Source: Bradyrhizobium erythrophlei (GTDB lineage: Bacteria; Pseudomonadota; Alphaproteobacteria; Rhizobiales; Xanthobacteraceae). From it: 64,000 nt of DNA. Positions 9,531 to 18,520 of this stretch are shown here, one piece after another. Below the pieces are notes generated by a model, which saw nothing but the letters and a program-made list of their open reading frames with translations, searched no databases and was not told the DNA's origin. The stretch spans positions 7,243,501-7,307,500 of the forward strand of contig FSRD01000001.1 in assembly GCA_900129675.1 (NCBI GenBank). Direction: 5' to 3'. The position numbers and the translations under genes were made by a program. Within the stretch, counting starts at the first letter, position 1; the number at the start of each line of letters is the position of its first letter.

Positions 9531-10983
9531 GAGCGTGTCCGAATAGTCGCTGTTCAATTCTGAGCGAGTCTGATTCAACCTTGGGCTATGAGCAAGTATT
9601 TTCGCCCCTGGAATATCGATCAGACGCTGCTTCTGCCGCCGAATGTGCAGGACTTCGTGCCGAAAGGCCATGTCTCGCGGTTTATCGTTGAACTGGTGCG
9701 GGAGAGCCTCGATCTCAAGGAGATCACGGGCAGCTATGTGAGCGGGCTCGGGCAGCCGCCGTTCGACCCGCGCATGATGGTGGCGCTTCTGCTGCACGGC
9801 TATGCGAGTGGGCTGTATTCATCGCGGCGGATCGCGAAGGCCTGCCGCGAACGGAATGATTTTGTAATGATTGTCGCGCTCGATCCGCCGGATTTTCGCA
9901 CGATCAGCGACTTCCGCAAGCGGCATTTGAAGGCGCTCGGCGCACTGTTCCTGCAGGTTCTGAAGTTGTGCGAGACGGCAGGGCTGGTCAAACTCGGCCA
10001 TGTCGCGCTGGATGGCACGAAGATCAAAGCGAACGCGTCGAAACATAAAGCGATGAGTTATGAGCGCATGAAGAAACGCGAGGCGGAATTGAAAGCCGAG
10101 GTCGCTCGCATGCTGGCGGCCGCTGAGGCGGCGGATGCTCAGGAGGACGAGACTTTCGGCAAAGACAAGCGCGGCGACGAGCTGCCGGATTGGGCTGGCG
10201 ACAAGCAGAAGCGGCTGGCCAAGATCCAGCAGGCGATGGCGGCGCTGGAGGCCGACGCCAGGCTGGCCGCGGAGGAAGAGCGTCGCATCGAGGCCGAAAA
10301 GGAACAGCAGCGCCAAGCCGAAGGCCGCAAGAAGCCGGGCAAACCGGCGGCGCCGGCATCGGACCAGCCTGATCCCAAGTCGCAACGCAACTTCACCGAT
10401 CCGGAAAGCCGCATCATGAAGTCGAAGGATGGCTTCGTTCAGGCCTATAATGCCCAGGCCGCCGTCGACGCGGGCGCCCAGATCATTGTCGCGCACGAAC
10501 TGACGCAGTGCGGCAACGATCAGGGCCAGCTGGTGCCCCTGATCGAGGCCATCGAGAACAATCTCGGCCGCAAGCCGGAGCAGGCCTCAGCGGACTCCGG
10601 CTACTGCAGCGAATCCAATCTCGAAGCGCTCGAAGCCCACGGCGTCGACGGCTACGTCGCGCCCGGACGCGCCAAGCACCCGACAGCCGCGAACGGAAAA
10701 ATCGGCGGACCGCTGACCCAACGGATGCGAAAGAAGATCGACGACGGCGGCTTCGAAACACCCTACCGATTGAGAAAGCAAGTGGTCGAACCGGTGTTCG
10801 GACAGATCAAACAGGCGCGCGGCTTCCGCCAGTTCCTGTTGCGAGGCCTAGAGAAAGTGCGCGCCGAATGGGCCATGATCTGCACGGCCCACAACCTCCT
10901 CAAGCTGTTCACCCTCGCAAAGGCCGCCTGAGCCGACTATCCTGCAATAAATGCCCGGTCGCGACCGCTATCTGGACGGGCTC
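9531..10983 (+). mobile_element. IS1182-family insertion sequence, 1453 bp, at a CTAG target
   Basis: The inner ends share an inverted repeat (left GAGCgtGTCCgaATAG; right, read inward, GAGCccGTCCagATAG) and both borders carry CTAG (9527-9530 and 10984-10987), consistent with a 4-bp target duplication. The single transposase gene is open throughout. The right-hand CTAG contains, on the minus strand, the TAG stop codon of glnA. Confidence 0.82.
9588..10931 (+). CDS. IS1182-family transposase
   Basis: A 447-residue DDE transposase. The N-terminal DUF772-type domain is visible (YFRPWNIDQTLLLPPNVQDF, DPRMMVALLLHGYASGLYSSR), followed by the catalytic region with GHVALDGTKIKANAS, a long Lys/Glu/Ala-rich coiled segment (residues about 160-265), DPESRIMKSKDGFVQAYNAQ, ASADSGYCSESN and EPVFGQIKQARGFRQF. 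All DDE blocks are present and the frame is intact, so the element may still be active. Confidence 0.93.
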   Translation: MSKYFRPWNIDQTLLLPPNVQDFVPKGHVSRFIVELVRESLDLKEITGSYVSGLGQPPFDPRMMVALLLHGYASGLYSSRRIAKACRERNDFVMIVALDPPDFRTISDFRKRHLKALGALFLQVLKLCETAGLVKLGHVALDGTKIKANASKHKAMSYERMKKREAELKAEVARMLAAAEAADAQEDETFGKDKRGDELPDWAGDKQKRLAKIQQAMAALEADARLAAEEERRIEAEKEQQRQAEGRKKPGKPAAPASDQPDPKSQRNFTDPESRIMKSKDGFVQAYNAQAAVDAGAQIIVAHELTQCGNDQGQLVPLIEAIENNLGRKPEQASADSGYCSESNLEALEAHGVDGYVAPGRAKHPTAANGKIGGPLTQRMRKKIDDGGFETPYRLRKQVVEPVFGQIKQARGFRQFLLRGLEKVRAEWAMICTAHNLLKLFTLAKAA

Positions 10984-12414
10984 CTAGATGTCGTAATAGA
11001 GATGAAACTCGTGGGGATGAGGGCGCAGCCGGATGGCATCGACCTCGTTTTTTCGCTTGTAGTCGAGCCAGGTTTCGATCACGTCGCGGGTGAACACTTC
11101 GCCGCGCAGCAGGAATGCGTGATCGCGTTCGAGCGCGTCAAGCGCCTGGTCCAGCGATCCGGGCGTCGACTTCACGTCCTTCGCCTCGGCGGGCGGAAGG
11201 TCGTAAAGATTCTTGTCGATCGGCCTGCCCGGGTCGATCCGGTTGTTGATGCCGTCGAGGCCGGCCATCAGCATGGCGGCGAAGGCCAGGTAGGGATTAC
11301 AAGACGGATCCGGCGAACGAAACTCGACGCGCTTTGCCCGCGGGTTCGGCGAATACATCGGAATGCGGCAGCAGGCTGAGCGATTGCGTTGGGAATAGAC
11401 CAGGTTGATCGGAGCTTCGTAACCCGGCACCAGCCGCCGATAGGAGTTCGTGGTGGGGGCGCAAAGCCCGCATAACGCCCAGGCGTGGGTCAGCAGCCCA
11501 CCGATGTAATAGCGGCCGAGCTCGCTCAGCTCGGCGTAGTCCCCCTTGTCGTAGAACAGGTTGGTTTCGCCGTTCCACAGACTCTGATGAACGTGCATTC
11601 CCGAGGCGTTGTCCTCGAACAGCGGTTTGGGCATGAAGGTCGCGGTCATGCCGTTTTGGCGGGCAGTATTCTTCACCACGTATTTGTAGATCATCAGATT
11701 GTCGGCCATGCGGGTGAGCGTGGTGAAGCGCATGTCGATTTCGTTTTGGCCGCCGGTCGCGACTTCATGGTGATGAGCTTCGATGGCTATCCCCAGCTGC
11801 TCCATCGTCAGCACCATTTCGGTGCGGAGATCCTGCATGCTGTCAGTCGGGGGAACCGGAAAGTATCCCTCTTTGGGGCGCGGCTTGTGACCCAAATTCG
11901 GCGCTTCCTTCGTGCCTGTGTTCCAGCTGCCCTCGCTGGAATCGATTTCGTGGAAAGCGTAGTTGATACCCTGTCCGTAGCGCACGTCGTTGAATACGAA
12001 GAACTCGGCCTCCGGGCCGAAATAGCTCGTATCGGCGCGGCTACTGCCCTTGAGGTAGATCTCGGCCTTCTGGGCGATATAGCGGGCGTCGCGGCTATAG
12101 GATTGACCGGTGATCGGGTCCCTGATGTTGCAAATCAGGACCAGGGTCGTTGCCGGGGTGAACGGATCGAGGAAGGCCGTCGTCGGGTCCGGGACGACCA
12201 GCATGTCGCTTTCCTGGATCTCCTGAAAGCCGCGGATCGATGAGCCGTCGAACCCAATGCCGTCGTTGAGAGCATCGACATTCACTGCGCTCGGCGGGAC
12301 GGAAAAATGCTGCCACACCCCCGGCAAGTCGGTGAACCGGAGATCGACCATCTGGACCTTCTCGTCCTTGATCGTCTTCACGATATCTTCGGCTGTCGTA
12401 CAATTCGGAACCAT
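10984..12414 (-). CDS. glnA: Type I glutamine synthetase (GSI)
   Basis: A 476-residue dodecameric-type GS that makes glutamine from glutamate, ammonium and ATP. Family blocks are present: GFDGSSIRGFQ, FGPEAEFFVF, NEIDMRFTTLTRMADNLM, MHVHQSLW and VEFRSPDPSCNPYLAF. The adenylylation loop NLYDLPP puts the regulatory tyrosine at residue 404, so control by GlnE is expected. The last residues (HPHEFHLYYDI) are the normal GSI end, and the TAG stop is contained in the CTAG repeat of the adjoining IS element. A GGAG motif precedes the ATG at 12414. No convincing sigma-54 promoter was found upstream. Confidence 0.96.
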   Translation of the reverse strand: MVPNCTTAEDIVKTIKDEKVQMVDLRFTDLPGVWQHFSVPPSAVNVDALNDGIGFDGSSIRGFQEIQESDMLVVPDPTTAFLDPFTPATTLVLICNIRDPITGQSYSRDARYIAQKAEIYLKGSSRADTSYFGPEAEFFVFNDVRYGQGINYAFHEIDSSEGSWNTGTKEAPNLGHKPRPKEGYFPVPPTDSMQDLRTEMVLTMEQLGIAIEAHHHEVATGGQNEIDMRFTTLTRMADNLMIYKYVVKNTARQNGMTATFMPKPLFEDNASGMHVHQSLWNGETNLFYDKGDYAELSELGRYYIGGLLTHAWALCGLCAPTTNSYRRLVPGYEAPINLVYSQRNRSACCRIPMYSPNPRAKRVEFRSPDPSCNPYLAFAAMLMAGLDGINNRIDPGRPIDKNLYDLPPAEAKDVKSTPGSLDQALDALERDHAFLLRGEVFTRDVIETWLDYKRKNEVDAIRLRPHPHEFHLYYDI

Positions 12415-12565
12415 GGCTTAGCTCCTGTCACCGAGAGGGGGCGCCTTCAAGATCGTCCTGCCGTTCAACGGCTGCCAAACTCCCACGCCGCCGCCGCGCC
12501 GATTCTCGATCTGGCATGGTGGCGCTCGCATTCAGACACGCCTTGTCACGCGCGAGCCGGCAGCT

Positions 12566-12748
12566 TCAGCTTTGGTGCGGCCCGCGCATGAGTTTCATGG
12601 CGTCTTCGATATGCCGCCAGTCCTTGGCAAGTTCGGACTCGCCTTTTGCCTCAAGGTCGATGGCGTTCTGAGCAGCTTCCGCAATGGCCTTCGCGCCGTG
12701 TGCTTCCAGTAACTGCCGCGCATAATCATGGATTTCGATTTCTCGCAT
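12566..12748 (-). CDS. Small conserved helical protein, 60 aa
   Basis: The open frame extends to 12820, but the ATG at 12748 follows GAGGAGcatgacgcc and starts the credible part MREIEIHDYARQLLEAHGAK. It continues with helices rich in Ala, Glu and Lys (AIAEAAQNAIDLEAKGESEL) and ends MRGPHQS. I recall similar short proteins annotated as hypothetical in Bradyrhizobium. No function is known to me. It lies 151 bp upstream of glnA on the same strand. Confidence 0.6.
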   Translation of the reverse strand: MREIEIHDYARQLLEAHGAKAIAEAAQNAIDLEAKGESELAKDWRHIEDAMKLMRGPHQS

Positions 12749-12959
12749 GGCGTCATGCTCCTCTTGCTCTGCGCGCGGCCGTGAACTCCAGCCGGGCAGC
12801 AGAACCGTAGACGTTGACACCTATCAAGCCCGCACAGTTTCATCCGGGCGCGGGACAGTTGCAAGAGCCTCCTTCCAAATTATGGGCCGCCAGGATGTTG
12901 GCCGGATGCATCCTCATCAGTGCATCACCACATACAGGGAAGGAAGGGAGGTGAGCATC

Positions 12960-13322
12960 ATGCGCATTCAACATTGGCAGGACGCCGGCAGCCTGTTGTT
13001 GGGCGTGTGGCTGGTCTTGTCGCCGTTCGCCTTGGGCTTCGCCGGGGCGGCTGTCTGGATAACCATGGCGCTTGGGTTATGCGTCATTCTGTTTGCCGTA
13101 GAAGGATTTGTCATTCCGTCCTATCTGGAGGAATGGGGAGAAATCCTCATCGGTTTGGCTCTCGTGGCGGCGCCTTGGACGGTCGGCTACCAGCCGGGAT
13201 CGGCCACGCTAAACAGTGCGGTCTCAGGCATATTGGTGATTTTGCTTGCAGTCTGGGAACTAACGACCGACCGCGATTTCAGCACCTGGTGGCACGATCG
13301 CTGGCATCATTCGGCCAACTGA
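12960..13322 (+). CDS. SPW-repeat membrane protein
   Basis: A 120-residue integral membrane protein with two copies of the SPW-type motif, in LSPFALGF and APWTVGY, each ahead of hydrophobic helices (four predicted in all). This is the SPW repeat family (two-helix repeat with Ser-Pro-Trp), whose function is unknown. The ATG at 12960 is well placed after AAGGGAGGTGA. A tryptophan- and histidine-rich tail (TWWHDRWHHSAN) ends the protein and would lie at the membrane face. Confidence 0.75.
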   Translation: MRIQHWQDAGSLLLGVWLVLSPFALGFAGAAVWITMALGLCVILFAVEGFVIPSYLEEWGEILIGLALVAAPWTVGYQPGSATLNSAVSGILVILLAVWELTTDRDFSTWWHDRWHHSAN

Positions 13323-13454
13323 CATCATTCGGCCAGCGACGAGATAACGGTCGGGCTAAGAGGGCTCAGGCAGAGAGGCAGGATCTCGGCAACCTGGTCT
13401 ATCGGTCGCGCCCTCAGCGCGGGGCCATGGCGGCCCCGCACTGGGGCGACTTTG

Positions 13455-14783
13455 TCACGATGCGGTTCGAGGCTCTATCGGTTGCCAGATGCTGATCTTG
13501 CGGGTCTCCGGCATCAGGAAGAGGGCGAGCACGAAGCACACCGCGGGCACTGCAATCGGGTAAATCAGCGCGTAACCAATGCTGCCGGTGGCCGCGAAAG
13601 CCGCCGAAGTGATGAACGGCACCAATCCGCCACCCCAGCCGTTGCCGATGTGATACGGCACCGAGACCGACGTGTACCTGATCCTGCCGGGGAAGAACTC
13701 CGCCAGGAACGCGCCGACCGGCCCATACACCATCCCGACATAGCAAACGAGGATGAAGATGATGAAGACCGAGATCGGATAATTGATGTTGCCGGGCTGC
13801 GTGACCGATCCCAGCCACAGATACAGCGGATAGTACGTGATCGCGGCGAGCAGCATGCCGCCAAGGATCACCGGCTTGCGGCCGATCTGATCCGACAGCC
13901 AGCCGAAGAAGATCAGGCTCGGCGTTGCAATCAGCAACGCAGCTCCCACGATGGAGGCCGAACTCACGGGGTCGACCTTGGAGACCTGCTGCAGAAAGTA
14001 CAGCGCCCAGAACTGACCGCTATACCAGACCACTCCCTGTCCGATCAGAACCACGATCGCTATCCCGATGTACTTGATGTTGGCGCTCAGGAAAGCTTCC
14101 TTCCAGGGGTTCCTGGTCATCTGTCCGCGAGCCTTGATCTCCTGGAAGATCGGCGTCTCCTGGAGCTGGAGGCGGATGTAGATGGCGATGGCCACCAGCA
14201 GGAACGACAGCAGGAAGGGAACGCGCCATGCCCATTCGTCGAAGGCCTGATTACCGAAATAGGTTCGGGTAAGAACGATCACGGCCAATGACACCACGAT
14301 CCCGAGTGTCGGAGAGGTCTGCAGCCAGCCGGTATAGTAGCCGCGCTTGTCGTCCGGCACATGCTCGGCAACATAAGTGATGGCGCCGCCATATTCGCCA
14401 CCCAGGCACAGACCCTGGATCATGCGCAAGCCGAAGAGAAGGAATGCGGCCGCAAGACCGATCGACTGGTAGGTCGGGATCAACCCGATCGCCCCGGTAC
14501 CCAGCCCCATTCCGCTGAGCGTAACGAGGAACGTATATTTGCGGCCGACCCGGTCGCCCATCCATCCAAAGAGAAATGCTCCCAGTGGACGGATCAGGAA
14601 TCCTGCTGTGAACAGCGCGATCGTGCTCAGCAGGGCGGCGACGGGGTGGGATTGCTCGAAGAACTTGACCGACAAAACGGCGGCCAGGCTGCCAAAGATA
14701 TAGAAGTCATACCATTCGATGACGTTTCCCACCGACGCTGCGACAATCACGCGGCGAAAATCACTCGGTATTTGAATTGCCAT
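13455..14783 (-). CDS. MFS transporter, metabolite:H+ symporter (MHS) type
   Basis: A 442-residue protein with 12 predicted membrane helices. The first helix motif VGNVIEWYDFYIFG and the loop GWMGDRVGRKY are typical of the MHS subgroup (ProP, KgtP and ShiA relatives), which couples uptake of small organic acids or osmolytes to protons. The central loop carries ETPIFQEIKARGQ and the second-half MFS motif is GWLSDQIGRKPV. Substrate cannot be set from sequence. It stands alone, facing away from comEC. Confidence 0.88.
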   Translation of the reverse strand: MAIQIPSDFRRVIVAASVGNVIEWYDFYIFGSLAAVLSVKFFEQSHPVAALLSTIALFTAGFLIRPLGAFLFGWMGDRVGRKYTFLVTLSGMGLGTGAIGLIPTYQSIGLAAAFLLFGLRMIQGLCLGGEYGGAITYVAEHVPDDKRGYYTGWLQTSPTLGIVVSLAVIVLTRTYFGNQAFDEWAWRVPFLLSFLLVAIAIYIRLQLQETPIFQEIKARGQMTRNPWKEAFLSANIKYIGIAIVVLIGQGVVWYSGQFWALYFLQQVSKVDPVSSASIVGAALLIATPSLIFFGWLSDQIGRKPVILGGMLLAAITYYPLYLWLGSVTQPGNINYPISVFIIFILVCYVGMVYGPVGAFLAEFFPGRIRYTSVSVPYHIGNGWGGGLVPFITSAAFAATGSIGYALIYPIAVPAVCFVLALFLMPETRKISIWQPIEPRTAS

Positions 14784-15284
14784 GTGCTGCTCCCGTTAAT
14801 TCAAAGGCTTCTCCTCGCGTCTTTCAGCGCTATTCGCTCGCGGAGTACGCTTGATGCGCGACGTTACAGGCGGGAATTGCGAGTTGCGTCCGCAACGCCT
14901 GGTCTCAGGGAAGCCTTGAACTACCTGAGAGCTCCAGCGGCCTTCATACCGCGAGCCAACGTTGCCTCTGTCCCGTCTGGCCGAGAGCAGAGGCGCACAG
15001 CAGTTTAATCCTAATGGGACTGGTGGCTTATGAGACTTTCGGCTCAATCGGCGCGAGGCAGGCGGAAGAGATCATCGCGGACATCCACGGGTGGGGCCGG
15101 AATTTGATCACGGCGGCCCACCCGGTCGACGCAGCAATCGCCTTGCCGCGGGTGGGCGCCAGCCGGGCGACTGTTGCACAAGGGGCAAGACATTCTTTTC
15201 TCAAGCATTCCGCATCTGTTCCGCTATCGCGCCGCCAACACCTTCCGGTAGCCTGTCGCCCCGAGCGACATCGTAAGGTGAGTA
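14784..15284. other. 501-bp gap without a convincing gene
   Basis: Between the divergent MFS gene and the comEC leader I see no gene with a credible start and composition. An open frame from 15014 runs on into the comEC leader in another frame, but its protein shows no recognisable domain. The stretch should contain the MFS and comEC promoters. Confidence 0.4.
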
Positions 15285-15452
15285 ATGGCCGAGCAGGGCG
15301 CAACGCCGGGCCAGAGGCGAGGCTAGGCCGGGACCTGGCCGCCGCGTGCGGCGGCGCCGGTTGGCGGGTTTGCGCCGGTCGGGCTCAGCGCCTGGCCACC
15401 GCTCGCAGAGAAGCTTCGCGCGTGGGTCCGGGCTGAAGCAGGCGCTGGCCGT
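15285..15452 (+). other. Natural comEC leader with an in-frame amber codon
   Basis: ATG 15285 has a good ribosome site (TAAGGTGAG at 15274-15282) and reads MAEQGATPGQRRG, then TAG at 15324-15326. The same frame continues without another stop (AGTWPPRAAAPVGG ... LRAWVRAEAGAGR) directly into the comEC frame at 15453. Proline- and alanine-rich text of this kind fits a cytoplasmic leader of ComEC, so I read the TAG as a nonsense change in the original gene start. Confidence 0.55.
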
Positions 15453-17429
15453 TTGCTGCCCTGGGTGCCGATCGCCTTCGGCACCGGCATCGCCTTCTAT
15501 TTTGCCGCCGACCATGAGCCGGTGTTGTCGGTCGCGGCCATCGTGGCGATCGCGCTGTGCGCGGTGGCGGTGCTGCTGCGGCGGAAAAAGATGTTTCCCG
15601 CCGCGGTCATGGTCGCCGCGGTCGCGGCGGGCTTTGCAGTTGCGACCTGGAAGACCGCGCGGATCGCGCATGGCGTGCTGGCGCGGCCGATGTTTTCCGT
15701 GGCGCTGACGGGCTTTGTCGAAACCCGCGACATCCGCGAGCGTACCGATCGTTTTGTCCTGCGCGTCGCGACCATGGAGAGCCCGCGCGGACCGACCAAA
15801 CTGGAGCGCGTACGGCTGTCGGTGAAGAAGGGCACCGCGCCCGATGTCGGCAGCTTTGTCGAATTGAAGGCGCGGCTGCAGCCGCCGCTCGCACCCTTGC
15901 GGCCCGGCAGTTACGATTTCGGCCGCGACCTGTATTTCCAGGGCATCGGCGCCTCCGGCTTTGTGATGGGGGCGATCAAGGCGAAGGAGCCGCCGGCCAG
16001 CGGCGGCCTTTTGCTCGGCTACGCCGCTTTCATGCAGGGCTTGCGCGACGCGATCGACGCGCGCATCCGCAACGTGCTGGAGGGCGACAAACGCGCCATC
16101 GCCACCGCGCTGCTCACCGGCCGCCGCGACGCGATCTCGGAGCCCGTCAATGATGCGATGTTCATTTCCGGCCTCGGCCACGTGCTGTCGATATCGGGCT
16201 ATCACATGGCCGTCGTCGCCGGCGTGGTGTTCTTTGCGGTCCGCGCGCTGCTGGCGTTGTTCCCCGCGCTTGCCACCGGGTTTCCGATCAAGAAATGGTC
16301 GGCTGCGGCAGCATTGGTCGCCGCGGCGTTCTATCTCTTGCTGTCGGGCGCCGAGGTCGCGACGCAACGATCGTTCTTCATGACGGCGGTGGTGTTGATC
16401 GCGGTCATGGTCGACCGCCGCGCCATCACCTTCCGCACGCTCGCGGTTGCAGCCTTGATCGTGCTGGCGATGGCGCCGGAGGCGCTGGTGCACCCGAGCT
16501 TTCAGATGTCGTTTGCGGCGACGCTTGGCCTGGTCATACAGATCGGGATGCCCCGCCTGTTTGCGTCGCCCGACAATTCCGCGGCTGCCAAGGTCGCGCT
16601 GTGGGGCGGGCGGGAGATCATGACGCTGGTGCTGGCCTCGCTGGTGGCGGGGCTGGCGACGACGCCCTATGCCGCGTTTCACTTTCATCGCGTGACGCCC
16701 TATGGCCTGCTGGCCAATCTCGCCGCGATGCCTGTCGTGTCGGCGGTGGTGATGCCGGCGGGGCTGCTCGGCTTGGTCGCGATGCCGTTCGGTTTCGACG
16801 GCGTGTTCTGGGCGATCATGGGAGGGGGCATCGACTGGATGATCGTGGTGACGCAATGGGTGGCGGCGCTCCCCGGCGCGGTCGGCCGCATGGCCGCGTT
16901 CGGCATCGGCCCGCTGATCACGGCGAGTGCTGCGATCATCCTGTTCGGGCTGCTGCGCACGCCGCTGCGTTGGTCGGGGGCGGCTTTGCTGCTGGTCGCG
17001 GTGGTGTGGGCCATCAGGGTACCGCAGCCGGATATCCTGATCTCCGCCGATGGCCGCAATGTCGGCGTCCGCGGCGCGGATGGGCGGCTCCATCTGATGC
17101 GCACGGCCAAGGATGCCTTTTTGGTCAGGGAATGGCTGGCGGCGGATGCCGACGCGCGCCTCTCGACCGATGCGTCGCTGGCGGAGGGCGTCTCATGCGA
17201 TGAGGCGGGCTGCGTGACCGAGGCGGCCGGCAGTGCGTTGGTTGCGCTGGCGCTGCGGCGAAGCCGCGACGGATTTACCCTCGACGCGGTCAAGCCCAGG
17301 GGTCTCGACCGGCCGTGGTCGCCCGGGGTGGCCGGCGAGGGCGAGACAACGATCCTCGCGCCGCGCCTGGCTGCACCGCGCGCCATCGATGCAACACCGG
17401 CGGAGGCCGATGTGCAGGCGGATGAGTAG
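15453..17429 (+). CDS. comEC: ComEC/Rec2-type DNA uptake channel (start compromised)
   Basis: A 658-residue inner-membrane protein. DUF4131-type region at about residues 10-190 (helices plus an OB-like stretch FVETRDIRERTDRFVLRV), then the Competence domain at about 200-480 with the conserved FISGLGHVLSISGYHMAVVAG and HPSFQMSFAATLG. ComEC moves transforming single-stranded DNA across the inner membrane. The C-terminal part is a short soluble remnant without the His/Asp metal site of the beta-lactamase-like domain. Translation from the natural ATG 15285 is blocked by an amber codon; TTG 15453 is the first usable start after it, so function is uncertain. Confidence 0.8.
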   Translation: MLPWVPIAFGTGIAFYFAADHEPVLSVAAIVAIALCAVAVLLRRKKMFPAAVMVAAVAAGFAVATWKTARIAHGVLARPMFSVALTGFVETRDIRERTDRFVLRVATMESPRGPTKLERVRLSVKKGTAPDVGSFVELKARLQPPLAPLRPGSYDFGRDLYFQGIGASGFVMGAIKAKEPPASGGLLLGYAAFMQGLRDAIDARIRNVLEGDKRAIATALLTGRRDAISEPVNDAMFISGLGHVLSISGYHMAVVAGVVFFAVRALLALFPALATGFPIKKWSAAAALVAAAFYLLLSGAEVATQRSFFMTAVVLIAVMVDRRAITFRTLAVAALIVLAMAPEALVHPSFQMSFAATLGLVIQIGMPRLFASPDNSAAAKVALWGGREIMTLVLASLVAGLATTPYAAFHFHRVTPYGLLANLAAMPVVSAVVMPAGLLGLVAMPFGFDGVFWAIMGGGIDWMIVVTQWVAALPGAVGRMAAFGIGPLITASAAIILFGLLRTPLRWSGAALLLVAVVWAIRVPQPDILISADGRNVGVRGADGRLHLMRTAKDAFLVREWLAADADARLSTDASLAEGVSCDEAGCVTEAAGSALVALALRRSRDGFTLDAVKPRGLDRPWSPGVAGEGETTILAPRLAAPRAIDATPAEADVQADE

Positions 17430-17437
17430 ACTCTCGC

Positions 17438-17499
17438 TTGACGTGTTTTCTTCGAAAACGACGAGTAGTCTTTGGTTTGACGCGTTTTCTTCGAAAACG
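17438..17499. repeat. Two copies of a 23-bp palindromic repeat
   Basis: The unit TTGACGyGTTTTCTTCGAAAACG occurs at 17438-17460 and 17477-17499, 39 bp apart. Each holds the palindrome CGTTTT-CTTCG-AAAACG. The first starts 9 bp after the comEC stop. It may act as a terminator-like hairpin, or be a piece of the dispersed Bradyrhizobium intergenic repeat. Confidence 0.7.
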
Positions 17500-17513
17500 C
17501 TATGGGGGTGCTG

Positions 17514-17744
17514 TTACTGTCTGTCGGGTAAGGAATGCGCCGGCACTTCGAACGCGCCGAGGTGAAATTCCTCCATGCCGTCCGCCGTTGCCGCCGGCAT
17601 CTGGACCAGCGTAAACGTCGCATCCGGAAATTGTTCCCAGATCGCCAGGTCTTCTGCCGCGACGTTAAGCCATCCGAATCTGAACATGTATCGGCCGGGC
17701 TCGGTGACGTGCCCGGCTTTTTGCCAACTGATCTTGGTGACCAC
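17514..17744 (-). CDS. Conserved hypothetical protein, 76 aa
   Basis: A 76-residue protein starting at GTG 17744 after AAAGGGAGTGACCG. The sequence has a balanced composition with regular strands (GRYMFRFGWLNVAAEDL, FPDATFTLVQMPAAT, EEFHLGAFEVP), unlike an artefactual frame. No signal peptide or membrane segment. I do not recognise a named family. It lies convergent to comEC with the 23-bp repeats between the two stops. Confidence 0.6.
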   Translation of the reverse strand: MVTKISWQKAGHVTEPGRYMFRFGWLNVAAEDLAIWEQFPDATFTLVQMPAATADGMEEFHLGAFEVPAHSLPDRQ

Positions 17745-17878
17745 CGGTCACTCCCTTTGGCATGTTTTGGCGACACACAGCTTTTTTTGCGCCTCCGGAT
17801 TGCATACCGGAGGCGCTCCAATACGATTTCACTCACCGCGCGTCGCAACGCTCGCCGGCCGGAGCCGACGGCGAAGGA

Positions 17879-18307
17879 TCAGCCGATCGAGATCGACGTC
17901 GCCGGACGCGTTTCGACGGCCGGTGCCGCGCGCTCGGTGATCGGATGAGTCACCGTCACCGGCAATTGCAGTACGCTGACCCTCTGTCCCTCGCAGAGCT
18001 GCGTCACCAGCACAAAGCTTCCGTCCGGAAACTCGACCGCGTCATGGTGACGTTCCCGAACATGCGGATCGATCATGTTGAACTTGCCGACGCGGAAGCC
18101 GACGGTCCGGGTCCAGATCCATCGGTTGTCGTATTTGACGTCTTCGGCAAACGCCAGCTCGGTCCCGGGAAGCATGCAGACCGCGACATTGGGTTCGCTC
18201 TCTGATGCAAATCCGCGGGTCGATGTGCCGCGGAATGTCGTGGTGATCAGCGTCTCTCCGACCTTGGCGGGGCGGGTTGCCATAGCGTGCAGACTATAGT
18301 CACACAT
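17879..18307 (-). CDS. Conserved hypothetical protein, 142 aa
   Basis: A 142-residue soluble protein opening MCDYSLHAMATRPAKVGET, followed by TTTFRGTSTRGFAS, VAVCMLPGTELAFAEDVKY, HHDAVEFPDGSFVLVTQLCEG and QRVSVLQLP. I recall a family in Bradyrhizobium and relatives with this exact opening; it is annotated only as hypothetical. The closing part looks like a small beta-barrel. Start at ATG 18307. Codon use matches the neighbours. Confidence 0.65.
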   Translation of the reverse strand: MCDYSLHAMATRPAKVGETLITTTFRGTSTRGFASESEPNVAVCMLPGTELAFAEDVKYDNRWIWTRTVGFRVGKFNMIDPHVRERHHDAVEFPDGSFVLVTQLCEGQRVSVLQLPVTVTHPITERAAPAVETRPATSISIG

Positions 18308-18471
18308 CGGATGCTCCTCATTCGAGATAGCCGACCCGTGCCTCCTGTTGAGGCAACAGGCCTCTATCAGAGTGGAGACAGCTTACGCGCTTTTGTGGGC
18401 AATTGTGCGGCTGGCGTAGGCCTGTCAGATCACAAACGCGCTAACACGCGCTCGGTTCGAACCGTGCGCGC

Positions 18472-18498
18472 AAAAAAAAGCCCCGACTCCGCCGGGGC
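18472..18498 (-). terminator. Rho-independent terminator of the 18521-18727 gene
   Basis: GCCCCG (18480-18485) pairs with CGGGGC (18493-18498). Read on the minus strand the stem is followed by eight T residues (18479-18472). It starts 23 bp past the stop codon of the small secreted protein gene. Confidence 0.85.
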
Positions 18499-18520
18499 CT
18501 CTTTGTCGTTGTCGAGTTGA

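Noticed and set aside
12415..12565. TTGGCAG ... TTGA upstream of glnA as a sigma-54 promoter
   Set aside because: The GG and GC elements are not 10 bp apart and the -12 element reads TTGA, so it does not fit the NtrC-dependent consensus.
15014..15436. 140-codon frame upstream of comEC
   Set aside because: Its second half overlaps the comEC leader in another frame and it shows no domain or signal; the start has no good ribosome site.
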